A DNA stretch of 64,000 nt from Diadophis punctatus similis (lineage: Eukaryota; Chordata; Lepidosauria; Squamata; Dipsadidae). Shown here piece by piece: positions 44,660 through 56,210 of the stretch. The notes beneath the pieces are model-generated. The model did no database searches and had not been told where the DNA came from. It was given only the letters and a program-made list of their open reading frames with translations. The stretch spans positions 12,964,280 through 13,028,279 of the forward strand of contig JALIGW010000016.1 in NCBI GenBank assembly GCA_023053685.1, written 5' to 3'. Both the position numbers and the translations under genes were made by a program. Numbering within the stretch: the stretch's first letter is position 1; each line of letters opens with the position of its first letter.

Positions 44660-45597
44660 AATGAGCCCTTTGCCAACAGTATATCTTTCTTGGTAGAAAT
44701 TGGTCACTCGGGAACCCAAGTTATTTCTAGCCAACTTCTTCTTTTATGGGGGGAAAGTGTCTAAATTAGTTTAGTAACGTATCCTTGGCGACATTTTTAG
44801 AGGTGGTTTGTCATTGCCTGCTTCTTCCTAGGAGTATGAGAGTGTAAATGGCCCAAAACTGATTTTGTGCCAAGGCAGAATTAGAAATCCCGATCTCTAG
44901 GGTTCCTAATCTTTTATCTTTCATTATTATACCAAATTGATTTGCAACTTAAATCCTCTTAATATTAAATTCAGTCAAGATGAAGGCGCTGCTATAACAG
45001 AAACCTTGCTTTGAGTGGAACTACATTCTTCCTGAAATATCAGCTGTGACAAAAAAAAAATATTTTTACTTACAGAATCAATTTGCATTGTTTGCCAGTT
45101 CAGGCTTTCTTGAATTGTATCATTTGATAAGAAATACCCATGTCTTGTTGTCTATAAAAATAGCAATCCTCTATAGGATCATTAACTTTGAAAGTAATCC
45201 ATAAATTTGAACTGATGAAAAATACAACAGCAAGCCTGCTTAACTAATCTTACAGCATAAAAAAGAATTTGCTGTTGTTGAATGATTGCTCTGTCTTTAA
45301 GCTTTAAGGATTGAACGTAAGGCTGTAAATTACAGCAAATGAACCATTTTTTGCAAACCTCAGACCCCCCCAGGAATTGCAGTTTGTATTTTTTTTCCAG
45401 CAAGCACTGAACTTCTGAAAAAAAAATTCCCCGATAATTTTGAAAGACAAATAAAAACAATGAAACTTGGTGTGTGAAAATGAATACCAAATATGAATAT
45501 GAAAACATGTACAGTATTTCTAAATAATAACCAACAGCCAACACGGGTTTGTTAAGAACAAATCATGCCAAACCAATCTCATTTCATTCTTCAACAC
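44660..45597. other. no recognisable feature
   Basis: AT-rich sequence. The 120-codon minus ORF at 45182-45544 is AT-rich, has no motif I recognise, and is not supported as a gene. Confidence 0.4.
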
Positions 45598-46360
45598 AGT
45601 GACAGTGAGAACAATTAATCAGTGGGATGAGTTGCCTTCAGAAGTTATGGGTGCTCCACCTCTGGAGGTTTTTAAGAAGAGACTGGGCAACCATTTGTCT
45701 GAAATGGTATAGAACAGTGATGGCGAACCTTTTTTGGTTCGCATGCCAAAAGGGTGTGTGTGCGCGCGCTAGCGCACGCACACGTGCCCACACCCATTCC
45801 CTCTCCCCCCACGCATGCAACAACCCCCCCACGCTGCCCCCTGCGCATGCGCACCCCCACCCCACCCCTGCGCAAAGGCCTTACCGAAGCCTGGGATGGT
45901 GAAAAACGGCAAAACGGGCAAACCGGAAGTTCGGAAAAACGCACTTCCGGTTTGCCCGTTGGGCTGTTTTTTGCACTCCGGGGCTTCAGGAAGCTTCCCT
46001 GAACCCTCCGGAGTGTTAAAAACAGCCCAACGGCAAACCGGAAGTGCGTTTTCCGAACTTCTGGTTTGCCTATTTCGACATTTTTCGCATTCCGGGGCTT
46101 CAGGAAGCTTCCCTAAACCCTCCCGGAGTGCAAAAAACAGCCCAACGGCAAACCGGAAGTGCATTTTTCCAAATTTCCGGTTTGCCCATGGAGCTGACAG
46201 GGCAACGCCTTGCGTGCCCTCTGATATGGCTCCGCGTGCTACCTGTGGCACGCGTGCCATAGGTTCGCCATCACTGGTATAGAATCTCCTTCTCAACCAG
46301 GGGGATTGGACTAGAAGACCTCCAAGGCGCCTTCCAATTCTGTTATCCTATGTTCTATGT
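45598..46360 (+). mobile_element. CR1 LINE 3' fragment, split by an hAT MITE
   Basis: CR1 blocks lie at 45598-45714 (cagtgagaacaattaatcag, then ggaggtttttaagaagagac) and 46277-46350 (gggggattggactagaagac, then ccttccaattctgttatcct). The MITE lies at the point where uninterrupted copies read ggtatagggt. Confidence 0.9.
45715..46276. mobile_element. hAT-type MITE, family 3 (562 bp)
   Basis: Ends are cagtgatggcgaacctttt and ataggttcgccatcactg, with a perfect 8-bp duplication GTATAGAA at 45707-45714 and 46277-46284. The interior has about three alternating copies of a unit around ggcaaaccggaagtgc and ggggcttcaggaagcttccc. The 155- and 175-codon ORFs arise from this repeat and are not genes. A relative lies at 55565. 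Confidence 0.93.
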
Positions 46361-46531
46361 TCTAAAAATGAATACATATGTTCTCATAAAGTTATCTACC
46401 CTTGCAATGGTAGACCACAAATGTAACTGAACTTTCTCAGTCCTTAAAATTCGCAAAAGAAAGCCCTTTGAAAATTGCATTGTTCACAAGCACCCGTGTA
46501 GAGGCCTTCTTCTAAAATCGATGCATTAAGA

Positions 46532-46732
46532 CAGCATCCCCCAAACATTTTGGGCACCAGGGACCAGTTCTGTGGAAAGAGTTTTTTTCCGTGGACCAGA
46601 AGGAGCATGGTTTCATGTGCTGCCTGCATCTTGCAGATGGGGCTTCACTTGTTTGCGTGGACTGGTTGCTGGCATGCCATGGACCATTGCCAGTCCACAG
46701 ATGGGGGTGGGGGGTGGGGTTGGAGACCCCTG
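46532..46732. mobile_element. hAT-type MITE, family 4 (201 bp)
   Basis: Ends are cagcatcccccaaacatttt and ggttggagacccctg. The duplication is CATTAAGA at 46524-46531 and CTTTAAGA at 46733-46740, with one mismatch. The interior has two ggaccag motifs and a G-rich stretch. Confidence 0.82.
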
Positions 46733-46825
46733 CTTTAAGATGTGTGGATTCCTCTTAATTCCAGAATTCCCTGGGGAACGCTGGGTGGGAAATTTTGGAA
46801 GTTGAAGTCCACACATCTTAAAATT
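46733..46825. repeat. short inverted repeat (agatgtgtgga)
   Basis: ttaagatgtgtggattcctc and aagtccacacatcttaaa form inverted arms around attccagaattccctgggg. The phrase gttgaagtccaca recurs many times at 59340-59740. Confidence 0.6.
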
Positions 46826-46974
46826 GCCAAGGTTAGGGTTAGAGGTACAAGAGGTAACGAACATTTTTGGCAGTTAAGCCATAGCGGTTGATTTGGAAGA
46901 AAGTGGAAAATTAGAGATGGTTGACCCAGGCGACAGAAATAGGAGAGAAAAGGCAGCATTAGAATAACAGTAGA

Positions 46975-47430
46975 TATACCTGATAGAATGTATTAAACAT
47001 ATAAGTATAGATAAAGGGAAAGAAACAAGGCTAAGAAATAGCTCCGACATTGGGATGAAGTTAGGATTTCTGAATTACTAGTCTGCTAACCATAATGGAT
47101 TATGATTAGATGTACTCAGGGAAGGATAAGAGGGAGAAAGAGGAAGTAGAAAGGAAGGGGTGAGGGAGAGGAGGGAAGGAGGAGAGAGGTAGAGAAGGAG
47201 GAAGAAGGTAGAGGGGAGAGAGGGAGATAGAGGGAGGGGAGTAATATGAAATATAGTAAGTAAGCAGACTGGAGATAAAAGTATAAAAGGAGCAACTAAG
47301 GAGATATGTCTATGATATTAGGGATAGAAATTTATTATTATGGATGTTTTGATTATATAGTATATGTATTCATATTTGTGTATGTTTGGTGGAAAATTTA
47401 AAAAAAATGCAATTTTTTTTTAAAAAAATT
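46975..47430 (+). mobile_element. L1-like LINE 3' UTR with purine-rich block
   Basis: It contains a purine-rich segment (47105-47240, GGGAGAGGAGG-type), then tattatggatgttttgatta, gtatatgtattcatatttgt, and an A-rich tail near 47395-47430. This layout fits a squamate L1 3' end. No ORF2 sequence is present, so the call is tentative. Confidence 0.45.
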
Positions 47431-48072
47431 AAAAAATTGCCAAGGTTAAAAATGCTGTATTAAGTTATTCCTAAAGTGTGTGATTATTGTACTTTGCCTT
47501 GATTTATTGTACTTGCATTTATTGTACTTGTATTTGTTAAAAAGAAGCATGGGTTAAATATGTTATTGATAATTCGAGACCCATAAAACATCTCTGGTCT
47601 ATAAACTCAGTGGGTCAATGAGATTGTACTTGGATATTCCCACTCTACCTTGAATACTGCAGTATTCAATTTTATACATTTTTTTTTTGAAGTGTTAAGA
47701 TCTGGGAGAAAAAAAAAGTAACCAGGTAACTGGGGAAAATTAGAAGAAAGGATTATCCAAATGAGCACCCACTGCAAGAGGATTGAATGAAATTTGTTTC
47801 TCTTTTGAAATAACAATATTTTTTTTAGCTTTGTAAGGAGACACCAAGAGAGATAGTTTTTCACAATCTCCTGCTTTTGATTTCAGGGACACACTGGTAA
47901 TACCTGCTCAGCTTTGTATTTTAATCTCTAAATAACATATAACTCTTTGAATATGGGGATATTATCATGTTTCTGTGGATCGTCTTTGGTGTGCAGCAGA
48001 GGGAACAATTCTGAGTTTCCAAGAGCATAATCAGCCCATTCCTTCATCAAGCACTCCCTAAAATGGCTGCCA
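47431..48072. other. no recognisable feature
   Basis: AT-rich sequence. No gene seen. Confidence 0.4.
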
Positions 48073-48218
48073 ACCAGCGGTGGGTTGCTCCCAGTTCGGA
48101 CCAGTTCTTAGAACTGGTAGCACCGGTGGCGGGACGCTCCGCCCGGGACACTTCTGCGCATGCACAGAAGCATTGAGCATGTGTGAACTGGTAGTAAAGG
48201 GTTTTAGAACCCACTATT
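48073..48218. mobile_element. hAT-type MITE, family 2-like, short
   Basis: The left end is cagcggtgggttgctcc and the right part ttttagaacccactattt. The interior has gaactggtagcaccggtggc and gcgcatgcacagaag. The target duplication is not clear. Confidence 0.7.
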
Positions 48219-48224
48219 TCTGTC

Positions 48225-48275
48225 AGTAACTTCATAACTTTTTCATAATCCAGTCAGTAACTTCATAACTTTTTC
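48225..48275. repeat. direct duplication of about 29 bp
   Basis: cagtaacttcataacttttt followed by cataatc occurs twice in tandem at about 48224-48253 and 48254-48282. Confidence 0.8.
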
Positions 48276-48397
48276 ATAATCCAGGTTTATGCAACATGCT
48301 AAATTCTAAGCCTGGGTTAACAGATGATAATTAATTTTCCATATCATATAATATCCAAACAACTTGACTATATTAATATAACATGCAGGAAAATATG

Positions 48398-48552
<155 letters not shown>

Positions 48553-48939
48553 TACCCCCAAACTGTCTGAATAATAAAGAACCCAGATGTATTACAAATT
48601 AAGCAAACCTAGTATTTCTGTATCAGAAAATTAAAATTGGAGAGTAAACCTATTAATGGCATTTAATGAATTTATTCTAAAAATAAAAAATCACTTTTAA
48701 GGTTGGTGGAGGAACCTAGCTATGCCTTGTTTTGACTCCATCCACTTTTAAAAACTGAGCAGGGTATCTGCAGGGAGGCCATGAAAGTGTAGTTAAAAAC
48801 CCACTTATCTTTTACATATACCAAAGGATACAGGTAAAAAAAAGGAACAGGACTTTGATTGCACAATGATGGCCAACATCTTAACCTTTTTGACCCCTCC
48901 CCATCCTAGATGATTGCTTGGTGTAAAAGCTACCCATCA
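48553..48939. other. no recognisable feature
   Basis: AT-rich sequence. No gene seen. Confidence 0.4.
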
Positions 48940-49475
48940 CTGTTTTACAAAGAGGACCCAAAAACCACACTTGGAATACTACATCCAGTTTTGGTTGCCA
49001 CCATGTTAAAAAAAAAGATGTTGAGACTCTAGAAAGAGTGCAGAGAAGAGCCACAAAGATGATTAGGGGACTGGAGGCTAAAACTTATGAAGAACGGTTG
49101 CAGGAATTTGGGTATGTCTAGTTTAATGAAAAGAAGGACTAGGGGTGACATGATAGCAGTGTTCCAATATCTCAGGGTTGCCACAAATAAGAGGGAGTCA
49201 AGCTATTCTCCAAAGCACCTGAGGGCAGGACAAGAAGCAATGGGTGGAAACTAATCAAGGAGAGAAACAACCTAGAACTAAAGAGAAATTTTCTGACAGT
49301 GAGAACAATTAATCAGTAGAATGACTTGCCTTCAGAAGTTATGATTGCTCCATCTCTGGAGGTTTTTAAGAAGAGATTGGACAACCATTTGTCTGAAATG
49401 GCATAGAGTTTCCTACCTGAGCAGAGGGTTGGACTAGTAGACCTCCAAAGTCCCTTCCAACTCTATTATTCTCTT
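48940..49475 (+). mobile_element. CR1 LINE 3' end, longest uninterrupted copy
   Basis: It starts in the coding part (cacttggaatactacatcca; then the protein motif [20 protein letters not shown]) and runs through ctccaaagcacctgagggca to the end block ggttggactagtagacctcc and cccttccaactctattattc. The frame is broken by indels. Confidence 0.92.
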
Positions 49476-49540
49476 ATACCAATACCTGGACCAATTTATT
49501 TCAAAAGAATGCAAAAACTACATAACCTCTTTATGTGTAA

Positions 49541-49775
49541 TAGCAATAGCACTTTTCTTATATACCGCTTCATAGTGCTTTACAGCACTCTCTAAGCGGT
49601 TTACAGAGTTCAGCATATTGCCCCCAACAATCTGGGTCCTCATTTTACCGACCTCGGAAGGATGGAAGGCTGAGTCAACCTTGAGCCTAGTGAGATTTGA
49701 ACAGCTGAACTGTTGAACTAGCAGTCAGCCTGCAATGGCTGCATTTAACCACTGCACCACTTCAGCTCTTGTACC
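49541..49775 (-). mobile_element. tRNA-derived SINE (family A), minus strand
   Basis: It starts taatagcaatagcactttt, passes tataccgcttcatagtgctt, and ends at the head complement (ttaaccactgcaccacttca). Confidence 0.9.
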
Positions 49776-49779
49776 TAGG

Positions 49780-50350
49780 CCATGCCTCTATATGAGTTTT
49801 TATTCTTGCCCTGCTTTCTGTTTTTTCATAATGATGCTTGGCTGTTGAGCCTGTGGATATATTTTCCTGGGTTTTTAAGCCACGATTGAAAAGGAAAGAC
49901 GATAAGAGCTTTGAAATCTATTTGATGTTTTATATTTATTCAGTGAAGTGGTTGCCTGTTGCCTTTAATCATATTTGCCTTGTCTAATATGTTTATGGGT
50001 TGATGGGTAGAGAAACAGAAAGAAGAAGATAAAAATGTCTATTGCCCCAAACATTCTCATGCCTTACATCTCTTCAGAAAAGCTTTTGTTCCTTTTGTTT
50101 TGAGATTCTATGTGTCTTCTATCATTACAGCATTTATTTATTTTAAAGAAGTTTTTACGCTGCCAAACCAGCCAAATGAGAAAACTGTTATGGCTCATAT
50201 AATCAGAACGTAAGTGAAACTAGCACAACAACAGTATTGGAATACTTGATCTTAGTTACATTCAAATAAATGAACTTCAGCTTAAATATGAATAAGAATG
50301 CTGAAAACTATTCATTTAATTCTATATTGTTTACAGTGAATAGCAATGCT
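49780..50350. other. no recognisable feature
   Basis: Mixed sequence without clear repeat signature. Confidence 0.4.
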
Positions 50351-50356
50351 CCTCAG

Positions 50357-50753
50357 TGTCAGGGCTGGAAGCCATTTTGGGCACTGGATCTTCAGGCAGG
50401 CCTGCCACATTTAGTGCTGTGGGAAACTTGGAGGGGGGGTTGTAGGGAGCTGGGGAGATATATAGTCATAATAGCATTGCTTTCTCCGAGAGTCAAGGTC
50501 ACTCTGCCCTGCACCTGGAGGGGTGTGGCTGGGAGACATCTCCAGTTGGGATGGTGCCTTGATTGGACCATGTGATGGACATGTGGGTGCTGCTGGGGCA
50601 GAGTCTTGGACTTTCTTTTGGTTGGGGAAAACCTGGAAGCTTTCAGATTCGGGTTTTCCCAGATGTGCCAATATGACATCTCTAATAAAATTGAACTTTG
50701 AAGAACTTCAAACCTCGGAGTCTTCCTTCGTTGGGGGTGTTGGAACCCTGACA
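50357..50753 (+). mobile_element. solo LTR with TGTCAGGG/CCCTGACA ends (397 bp)
   Basis: It starts tgtcagggctggaagcc and ends gttggaaccctgaca, so the ends form a perfect 8-bp inverted repeat. Flanks are CTCAG (50352-50356) and TTCAG (50754-50758), a 5-bp duplication with one mismatch. AATAAA lies at about 50683. No internal region. The class (gypsy or ERV) cannot be told from the LTR alone. Confidence 0.8.
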
Positions 50754-50759
50754 TTCAGT

Positions 50760-51655
50760 AGATTTGGAAATATGCAAATATTTAGGCATCATTCCTGAGT
50801 ATATGTTATATCTCAGAGTATATGTTACACTGAATACCTATGTTAATAGAAGCTGACACAACCACTACATAGTAGAAAATTAAACAGAATCCTTTAGCAA
50901 AAGTAAAAGAATACTCATTTTTAATATTCAGATGTTCACACACTGAAAAGTAGAAAATGGTGATTAGAGAAGGCACAGAATTTTGGGCATCATTCTCCAT
51001 AGTGGGTGGAGCTAGCCTCCAAGGATGGGTTGACTTAGCCTTCTAGCCAATCAGGACTGAGTCTGAAAAAAGTATAAGTAGTGGCTCTGTGGCCTAGTTC
51101 CCCCTCTTGTGACTCAGTCCGAGCCAAGGACTCATGCCATTTCACCTTCGAAAGACTTATTGTTAGCATCCTCCTATTGATACCATCTGGAATCTTTGAG
51201 TGTAAGTTTCCCTGAACGAGCCCCCCAAGTGACATCGTCATCTGTACTTGGGAGAAGGCAGCCACCCCTCCAGCCAAAGGATTTAATCCATCTCAAATTC
51301 AATTGTACTTGTCATTCTCTTGCCGGCTGTGGAGGGAGTGGGAACAGTCCCTAATCTGACATCAAAGGGATGAACGGTATCTGGTTACCGTTCAGGAATT
51401 GGGCTCTGGACAAGGCTGGCAAGTAATTTGCCATTTTTGAGATTGTTGGCAGCATGTGGAAGGCTCCCCTCACTGCCTCATGCCAGAAATTGAAGGTCCT
51501 GGGTGAGGCTGGCAAGTAATTTGCCATTCGAACAGGCTGCATTGCCCCCCCAATTGGCCAAAATAAGTGACGCTCCAGTTGCAGCCGCCATTAGTGCCCC
51601 ACAGCTGAGGGGCCGAATAATAACTTAATCGAGCACACCCTGGTCACAGGCCCAT
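50760..51655. other. uncharacterised, possibly part of the Penelope-like repeat
   Basis: There is promoter-like sequence at 51040-51080 (ccaatcagg, then agtataagtagtggct). Two near-repeats of gaggctggcaagtaatttgc lie at 51412 and 51504. It leads into the hammerhead-like motif at 51658, so it may belong to the same element. Confidence 0.35.
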
Positions 51656-51657
51656 TG

Positions 51658-51745
51658 CTGAAGAAGCTTCTTGGATGAGAAGCAAAACGTCTTCAAAGAA
51701 AAACCCCAGAAAGTCCAGCTGCCTCTTGAAAAAAGTACCTTTGGG
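51658..51745 (+). mobile_element. palindromic interspersed repeat fragment (third locus)
   Basis: It contains ctgaagaagcttcttggatg and agaagcaaaacgtcttcaaa, then gtccagctgcctcttgaaaa, matching the 24824 module. The usual aagcacctttggg appears as aagtacctttggg. Confidence 0.6.
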
Positions 51746-51956
51746 GATTTTAGGACATATCCACATTGCATTCTGAGCTCTTCTATCTGGACTGAACCCT
51801 TTGGCAATAGCTTGGAAGGCTTTCAGTCTCAGACAGCGGGCAGCAATTGACTCTCATTAGACAACTGGGAAATTCCACTGTTGCTGTATCTTCTTACCTT
51901 TCTATTCTAAGCCTGCAATTGTGAATAACTTCTTATAGGCAATACTTACTAGACTT

Positions 51957-52395
51957 AAAGGTAAAAATAAAGGTTTCCCCAGTCCAGTTGTGTCTGACTC
52001 TAGAGGGCAGTTGATTATCTCAATTTCTTGGCCAAGAGAGCCAACGTTGTCCAAAAACAGCATCCATGACTCCAGTGGTGGGATTCACTTGGTGGGCATG
52101 GGGTGGTTTGGTGGCTGTGGCAGGGTGGGCGTGGCAGGGAAAGGATACTGTGAAATCTCCATTCCCTCCCCACTCCAGGGGAAGGTTACTGCAAAATCCC
52201 CATTTCCTCCCGATCAGCTGGGACTCGGGAGGCAGAGAATAGATGGGGGCGGGGCCAGTCAGAGGTGGTATTTACTGATTCTCCGAACTATTCAAAATTT
52301 CCACTATCGGTTCTCCAGAACTGGGCAGAACCTGCTGAATCCCACCTCTGCATGACTCAACTTCCAAACAAGTCTATCTGGATGAGACTTTGTTG
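51957..52395 (+). mobile_element. interspersed repeat split by an hAT MITE
   Basis: aaggtaaaaataaaggtttc, then gttgtgtctgactctagagg and gccaagagagccaacgttgt, form a repeat common in squamates as I recall it. It breaks at 52072 and resumes at 52351. I cannot assign a class. Confidence 0.5.
52073..52350. mobile_element. hAT-type MITE, family 5 (278 bp)
   Basis: Ends are cagtggtgggattcac and tgaatcccacctctg, with a perfect 8-bp duplication CATGACTC at 52065-52072 and 52351-52358. The interior has ggttctccagaactgggcag and ggatactgtgaaatctcc, shared inverted with the 58737 copy. Confidence 0.93.
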
Positions 52396-52691
52396 ATGAT
52401 GTCTTCATCAACACATATGTTCTTCTGAACTGTAATATGTTGAACTCTCCTTTCATGATCTATAATATTCTGGGCATAGAGTTCTTCATTTGTAGCATAC
52501 CCGGTACCATCCTGTGGTCTTTGCAGAGCATTTTAAAAATATTCTAAGCGGCTGAATTACAATGATCATAAAAGCCATGTGTTTAGTTCCTATCATAATA
52601 AATTTCTGTATTACAATACCTAAATTAAGAAGTTTGATGTTTTCTTTCGCTTCTTTTTATTTAGATTTTGTTATCTCCTGTAAGAATGATT

Positions 52692-53113
52692 TGTCAGAGT
52701 TTGCAGCACATCCGACCAGCACACAAGTAAATGAACTTCAGCAGGACTCAATTATATATAAGAAACTTCTTTATATGCAATACCATACAGCAGAATCCAG
52801 AAGTACAGAATTCAGAAGCACAGAAGTAATATGCACAGAAGCAAGATAATACAGAGGTTGTAAAATCCCAGAAGCACTTATATATATACATATATACAGT
52901 TCAGTGAACCTATGCCACGCCCAGGCTCCGAGCCGTCTGGGTCACCAAACAGTCTCCATTGGCTGACTTGTTACCATGTCTATCCCAATTCATGAACTCT
53001 CACATACTGACATGATTTATCTCCCAGGGATGGGGAGGAAAGTCTGAATCATCTAATCACCAAGTCTCTGCACTAAATGGACAGGAGTTGTTAAAATTAT
53101 TACAGTGCTAACA
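52692..53113 (-). mobile_element. possible LTR, weak
   Basis: It runs from tgtcagagtttgcagcac to acagtgctaaca, with TATA-like stretches inside and a CCAAT-like gctccgagccg/ccattggctgac region as in the other LTRs. The flanks (tgatt and atttg) do not match, so the boundaries are unproven. Confidence 0.3.
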
Positions 53114-53292
53114 ATTTGACTTTTTAATGGCCAGAAAAGAAGCAGAAGGTGTGACATTCCTATCTCATTCACATATCAGGTGTAGAGTGGTGGCCAAGTG
53201 ACACATCCCTGGAAGACAGGTGATGGGAACAGAAACTTCCAAGCTGCTACCCCAAAGCAGGAAGAAGACTTCTGGGGGGAAAAGGTTTGGGT

Positions 53293-53508
53293 CAGCAGTG
53301 AAATCTACTTACCTTTCCTATCAGTTCGGAAGCACTTTGCGCTTTTTTATCCTCTTCACATGCACAGAGGGTTAAAAAAAAGAAAATGGCGATGTCCAGG
53401 TGGGTAGGCGGAGCCTCGCACGGCCGCCGCTACCGATTCTCCAAACCACTGGGGGCCGCCACTACCAGTACACCCGAACCGGGCCGAACCGGTAGCATTT
53501 CACCCTTG
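53293..53508. mobile_element. hAT-type MITE, family 5 (216 bp)
   Basis: Ends are cagcagtgaaatctactt and ggtagcatttcacccttg, with a perfect 8-bp duplication GTTTGGGT at 53285-53292 and 53509-53516. The interior has ggcggagcctcgcacgg and ccgaaccgggccgaaccgg. Confidence 0.92.
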
Positions 53509-53519
53509 GTTTGGGTCTT

Positions 53520-54509
53520 TCAGTCTGCAGGCATCACCATTTTGCTACAAACTGGCAAAAGTTAAAAAGACAAACTTAAACCCTTCCCAAAGGACACGTT
53601 ATTTTTCCCCAACAAGAAATTGGGACCTGACCTAAAGTGTGTTTTATTCCCACTGTGTAGAGAGTAAGCAGGATCACTTTGCTAGAAATATGGAAGAACC
53701 ATTAGCTAGGCAAAGAGGGCTGAACCATTCTTTAAGCCCTGGGAAGCAAAATAATAATATGGAATTGGTTCAGGCAATGTCTCCCTGATTCACGGGTTAT
53801 AACAAGGAGGGGATACAAAGCCCAACCAGGCTTGCAAGATTCTGGGCTATTATTGCCTATCTCAATAACATATAGTTCTAGTCTTCCTGTGGAGTTGATT
53901 TTCTGGTCTGGTCTACCTGGTGAGGAACACGAATATAGCTTGAAGTTACTCAGTGATAATGGTTTATCACTTGAGATTCATAGCTTTCCTTGTCAGTTTA
54001 GTATTTTTGGTTATGGATAGCTTAATAACAACAGTTCATGTCTACTAATTTCACAATTATGGTAAAGCAAAAAGTATTTTTTTTGAATTAGAAGTTTAGA
54101 GTAGAATGCCACCCCTCAATTTTTTCCCAACCATAGGACACTAAATTATTTGATTTTTGCTAAAAAAAATATATAAGGCAAATAAAGTACCCAATCCTGA
54201 ATTAAAAACTGATGCCTTCTAGAATAGAAACCTAAAGTTCAATATGAATTGTGCTGACCTTCTAGACCTTTCTGAGAATTTTTTTTTAAAAATCCACCCA
54301 ATAACTCTTAAAAACATAGACATAAAATTGATGATTTGACCAAAGTTTTACTTCGAAAAAGTAATTAAAAAAATTAGGTGAAGTTTTAAAAAAAAGAGAT
54401 CTTAGAAAGGCAGGATAGGATAATAGAAGACACCATTTGGAACAAAAGCCACCATGACTATTGTCACTATGTCTGGTATTAGAGAGGGATGAATAAGAAC
54501 TATGCGATG
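53520..54509. other. no recognisable feature
   Basis: AT-rich sequence with A-runs near 54160 and 54285. No gene seen. Confidence 0.4.
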
Positions 54510-54625
54510 ATGATGTGCGAGGCTCCGCCCACCTGGCCAGATGCCACCATTTTCTTTTTTAACCCTCTGCGCATCGCGCGCTTTCGAACCAGTAGGGAAG
54601 GTAAGTGAATTTCACTGCCTGTTTA
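54510..54625. mobile_element. hAT-type MITE family 5 fragment, inverted
   Basis: cgaggctccgcccacctggc, gatgccaccattttcttttt and ggtaagtgaatttcactgcc match the complement of the 53293 copy. The left end is missing. Confidence 0.65.
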
Positions 54626-55109
54626 AGTGACAATTTTTGAAAGGGCATCTTACTAAAGTGCTCAGTTTGATTGGAAAAGCATATAATTTGATTTAATTCA
54701 AATGTTAATTACTCAATAATATTGAAGAAAAATCTCCTCAAGTACTTAAGCTTATTAAGTACGAAAAGGTAATAAAGAAGTCTGCTTATTAAATGATTTA
54801 ATTGAACACATAGTTCGATGCCAAGGAAAGTGTTTTCTGCTTTCTATGCATAACCAACTTTGGGGTTGGGGGAAATGCCTCTCATTTGCAGCCTACTCCA
54901 AATGTCATGGCATCCCTGAGATACAATATATAAACACTTATCACTGTGATTAAATATTTGTCTGAGTGAAAATATTTACCGGCAACAAATCAAGCATATT
55001 CTGATACCTTTCCGTAAAACCCACAAGTACTAGAAATGACTGTTGCCATCCAAAAACAAAACTGGATGGATCACAGGTGGAGGCAAAAGATTGTTTTTGT
55101 GTTTATGCA
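54626..55109. other. no recognisable feature
   Basis: AT-rich sequence. No gene seen. Confidence 0.4.
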
Positions 55110-55161
55110 ATAGATATAACAGAATAACAAAATTGGAAGGGACCTTGGAGATCTTCTAGTC

Positions 55162-55523
55162 CAGTGGTTCCCAACCTGTGGTACGTGTACTATTAGTGGT
55201 ACGCGAGGGCCTTCCAGGTGGTACGCGAACACTTTCGGGGTCATGAACGATTTTTAGTTAGTTATTTTTTACTTCATAAAAATGTTTACTGCCTAACACA
55301 AGATAATCTGGCAACGATTTGCAACTGTTGCCACACGCCACCCACCTGGTCCCAGCGGCCCGAGAATCCAGTTGCTGGATGCGCGGGGCCAAAAAAGGAA
55401 CGGTACAATTATGGAAATAAAGTGATATCTGATCAAATTTAGTTTCTCTGGAACCAGGTGGTACGCGGCGACTGTATGGAACCTCCAAGTGGTACTCGAT
55501 CACAAAAAGGTTGGGAACCACTG
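55162..55523. mobile_element. hAT-type MITE, CAGTGGTTCCCAACC family (362 bp)
   Basis: Ends are cagtggttcccaacctgtgg and aaaaaggttgggaaccactg, with a perfect 8-bp duplication TTCTAGTC at 55154-55161 and 55524-55531. The interior repeats ggtggtacgcg several times. No transposase. Confidence 0.93.
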
Positions 55524-55564
55524 TTCTAGTCCAACCCAGTGATAAGTAGGAGAACCTATAGCAG

Positions 55565-55940
55565 TAATGGTTAACCTTTTTGGCACCAAGTGCCGAAACT
55601 GGAGCATGCGCGCACCAGAGCGCTGGAACCCAGAAGAGAGCAACTGGCTGGTGCACATGCATGTGGTGGCCAGCTGCTCTTCCGGGTTCCATCACGCACA
55701 TGTCTGCCGAACAGCTGGTCTGGCACTCATGCGCACCGGCCAGCTGCTCTCTTCCGGGTTCCGTCACATATATGTATGCCAGAACCCAAAAGAGAACAGC
55801 TTGCTGGTGCATATGCGCGCCGGACCAGCTGTCCGGCATGCATGCGCATGTCAGAACCCAGAAGAGCAGCTGGTGGTGACACATGTGCCTATAGAGAGGG
55901 CTCTGCATGCCACCTCTGGTGTGCCATAGGTTTGCCATCA
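55565..55940. mobile_element. hAT-type MITE, family 3-like
   Basis: Ends are cagtaatggttaaccttttt and ataggtttgccatcacg. The flanks contain acctata and ccctata, an imperfect duplication. The interior has tandem copies around gaacccagaagagagcaact. The overlapping long ORFs on both strands come from this repeat. Confidence 0.8.
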
Positions 55941-56091
55941 CGGCCCTATACCATTCCAGACAAATGGCTGTCCAATCTCTTCTTAAAAACCTCCATCCAG
56001 TGATGGAGCGCCCACAACTTCTGAAGGCAAGTCATTCCACCAGTTAATTGATCTGTCAGGAAATTTCTCCTCATTTCTAGGTTGGTTCTCT

Positions 56092-56210
56092 TGAGGGGTC
56101 CTTGGTGCTCTCTGAGCTGTTTAATTACCCAAATTAGATGATATCACCCTGAAATAGGAGAACACCATGGACCCCTCATTTCAACCCTGAGCTACAAATA
56201 TTCTCCTTTA
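56092..56210. mobile_element. 119-bp insertion with 10-bp target duplication
   Basis: TTGGTTCTCT flanks it at 56082-56091 and 56211-56220. The insert begins tgaggggtccttggtgctct; the ccttggtgctctct phrase recurs at 38142. The length and duplication suggest a short LINE- or SINE-type insertion, but I do not recognise the family. Confidence 0.7.

Noticed and set aside
45182..45544. 120-codon minus ORF
   Set aside because: AT-rich translation rich in Phe, Tyr and Leu without a recognisable domain.
45769..46296. 155- and 175-codon ORFs
   Set aside because: They arise from repeated units inside the family 3 MITE; both strands are open and no domain is present.
55258..55941. 227-codon minus ORF and three plus ORFs
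   Set aside because: They cross two hAT MITEs and a CR1 remnant and follow the internal tandem repeat of a MITE.
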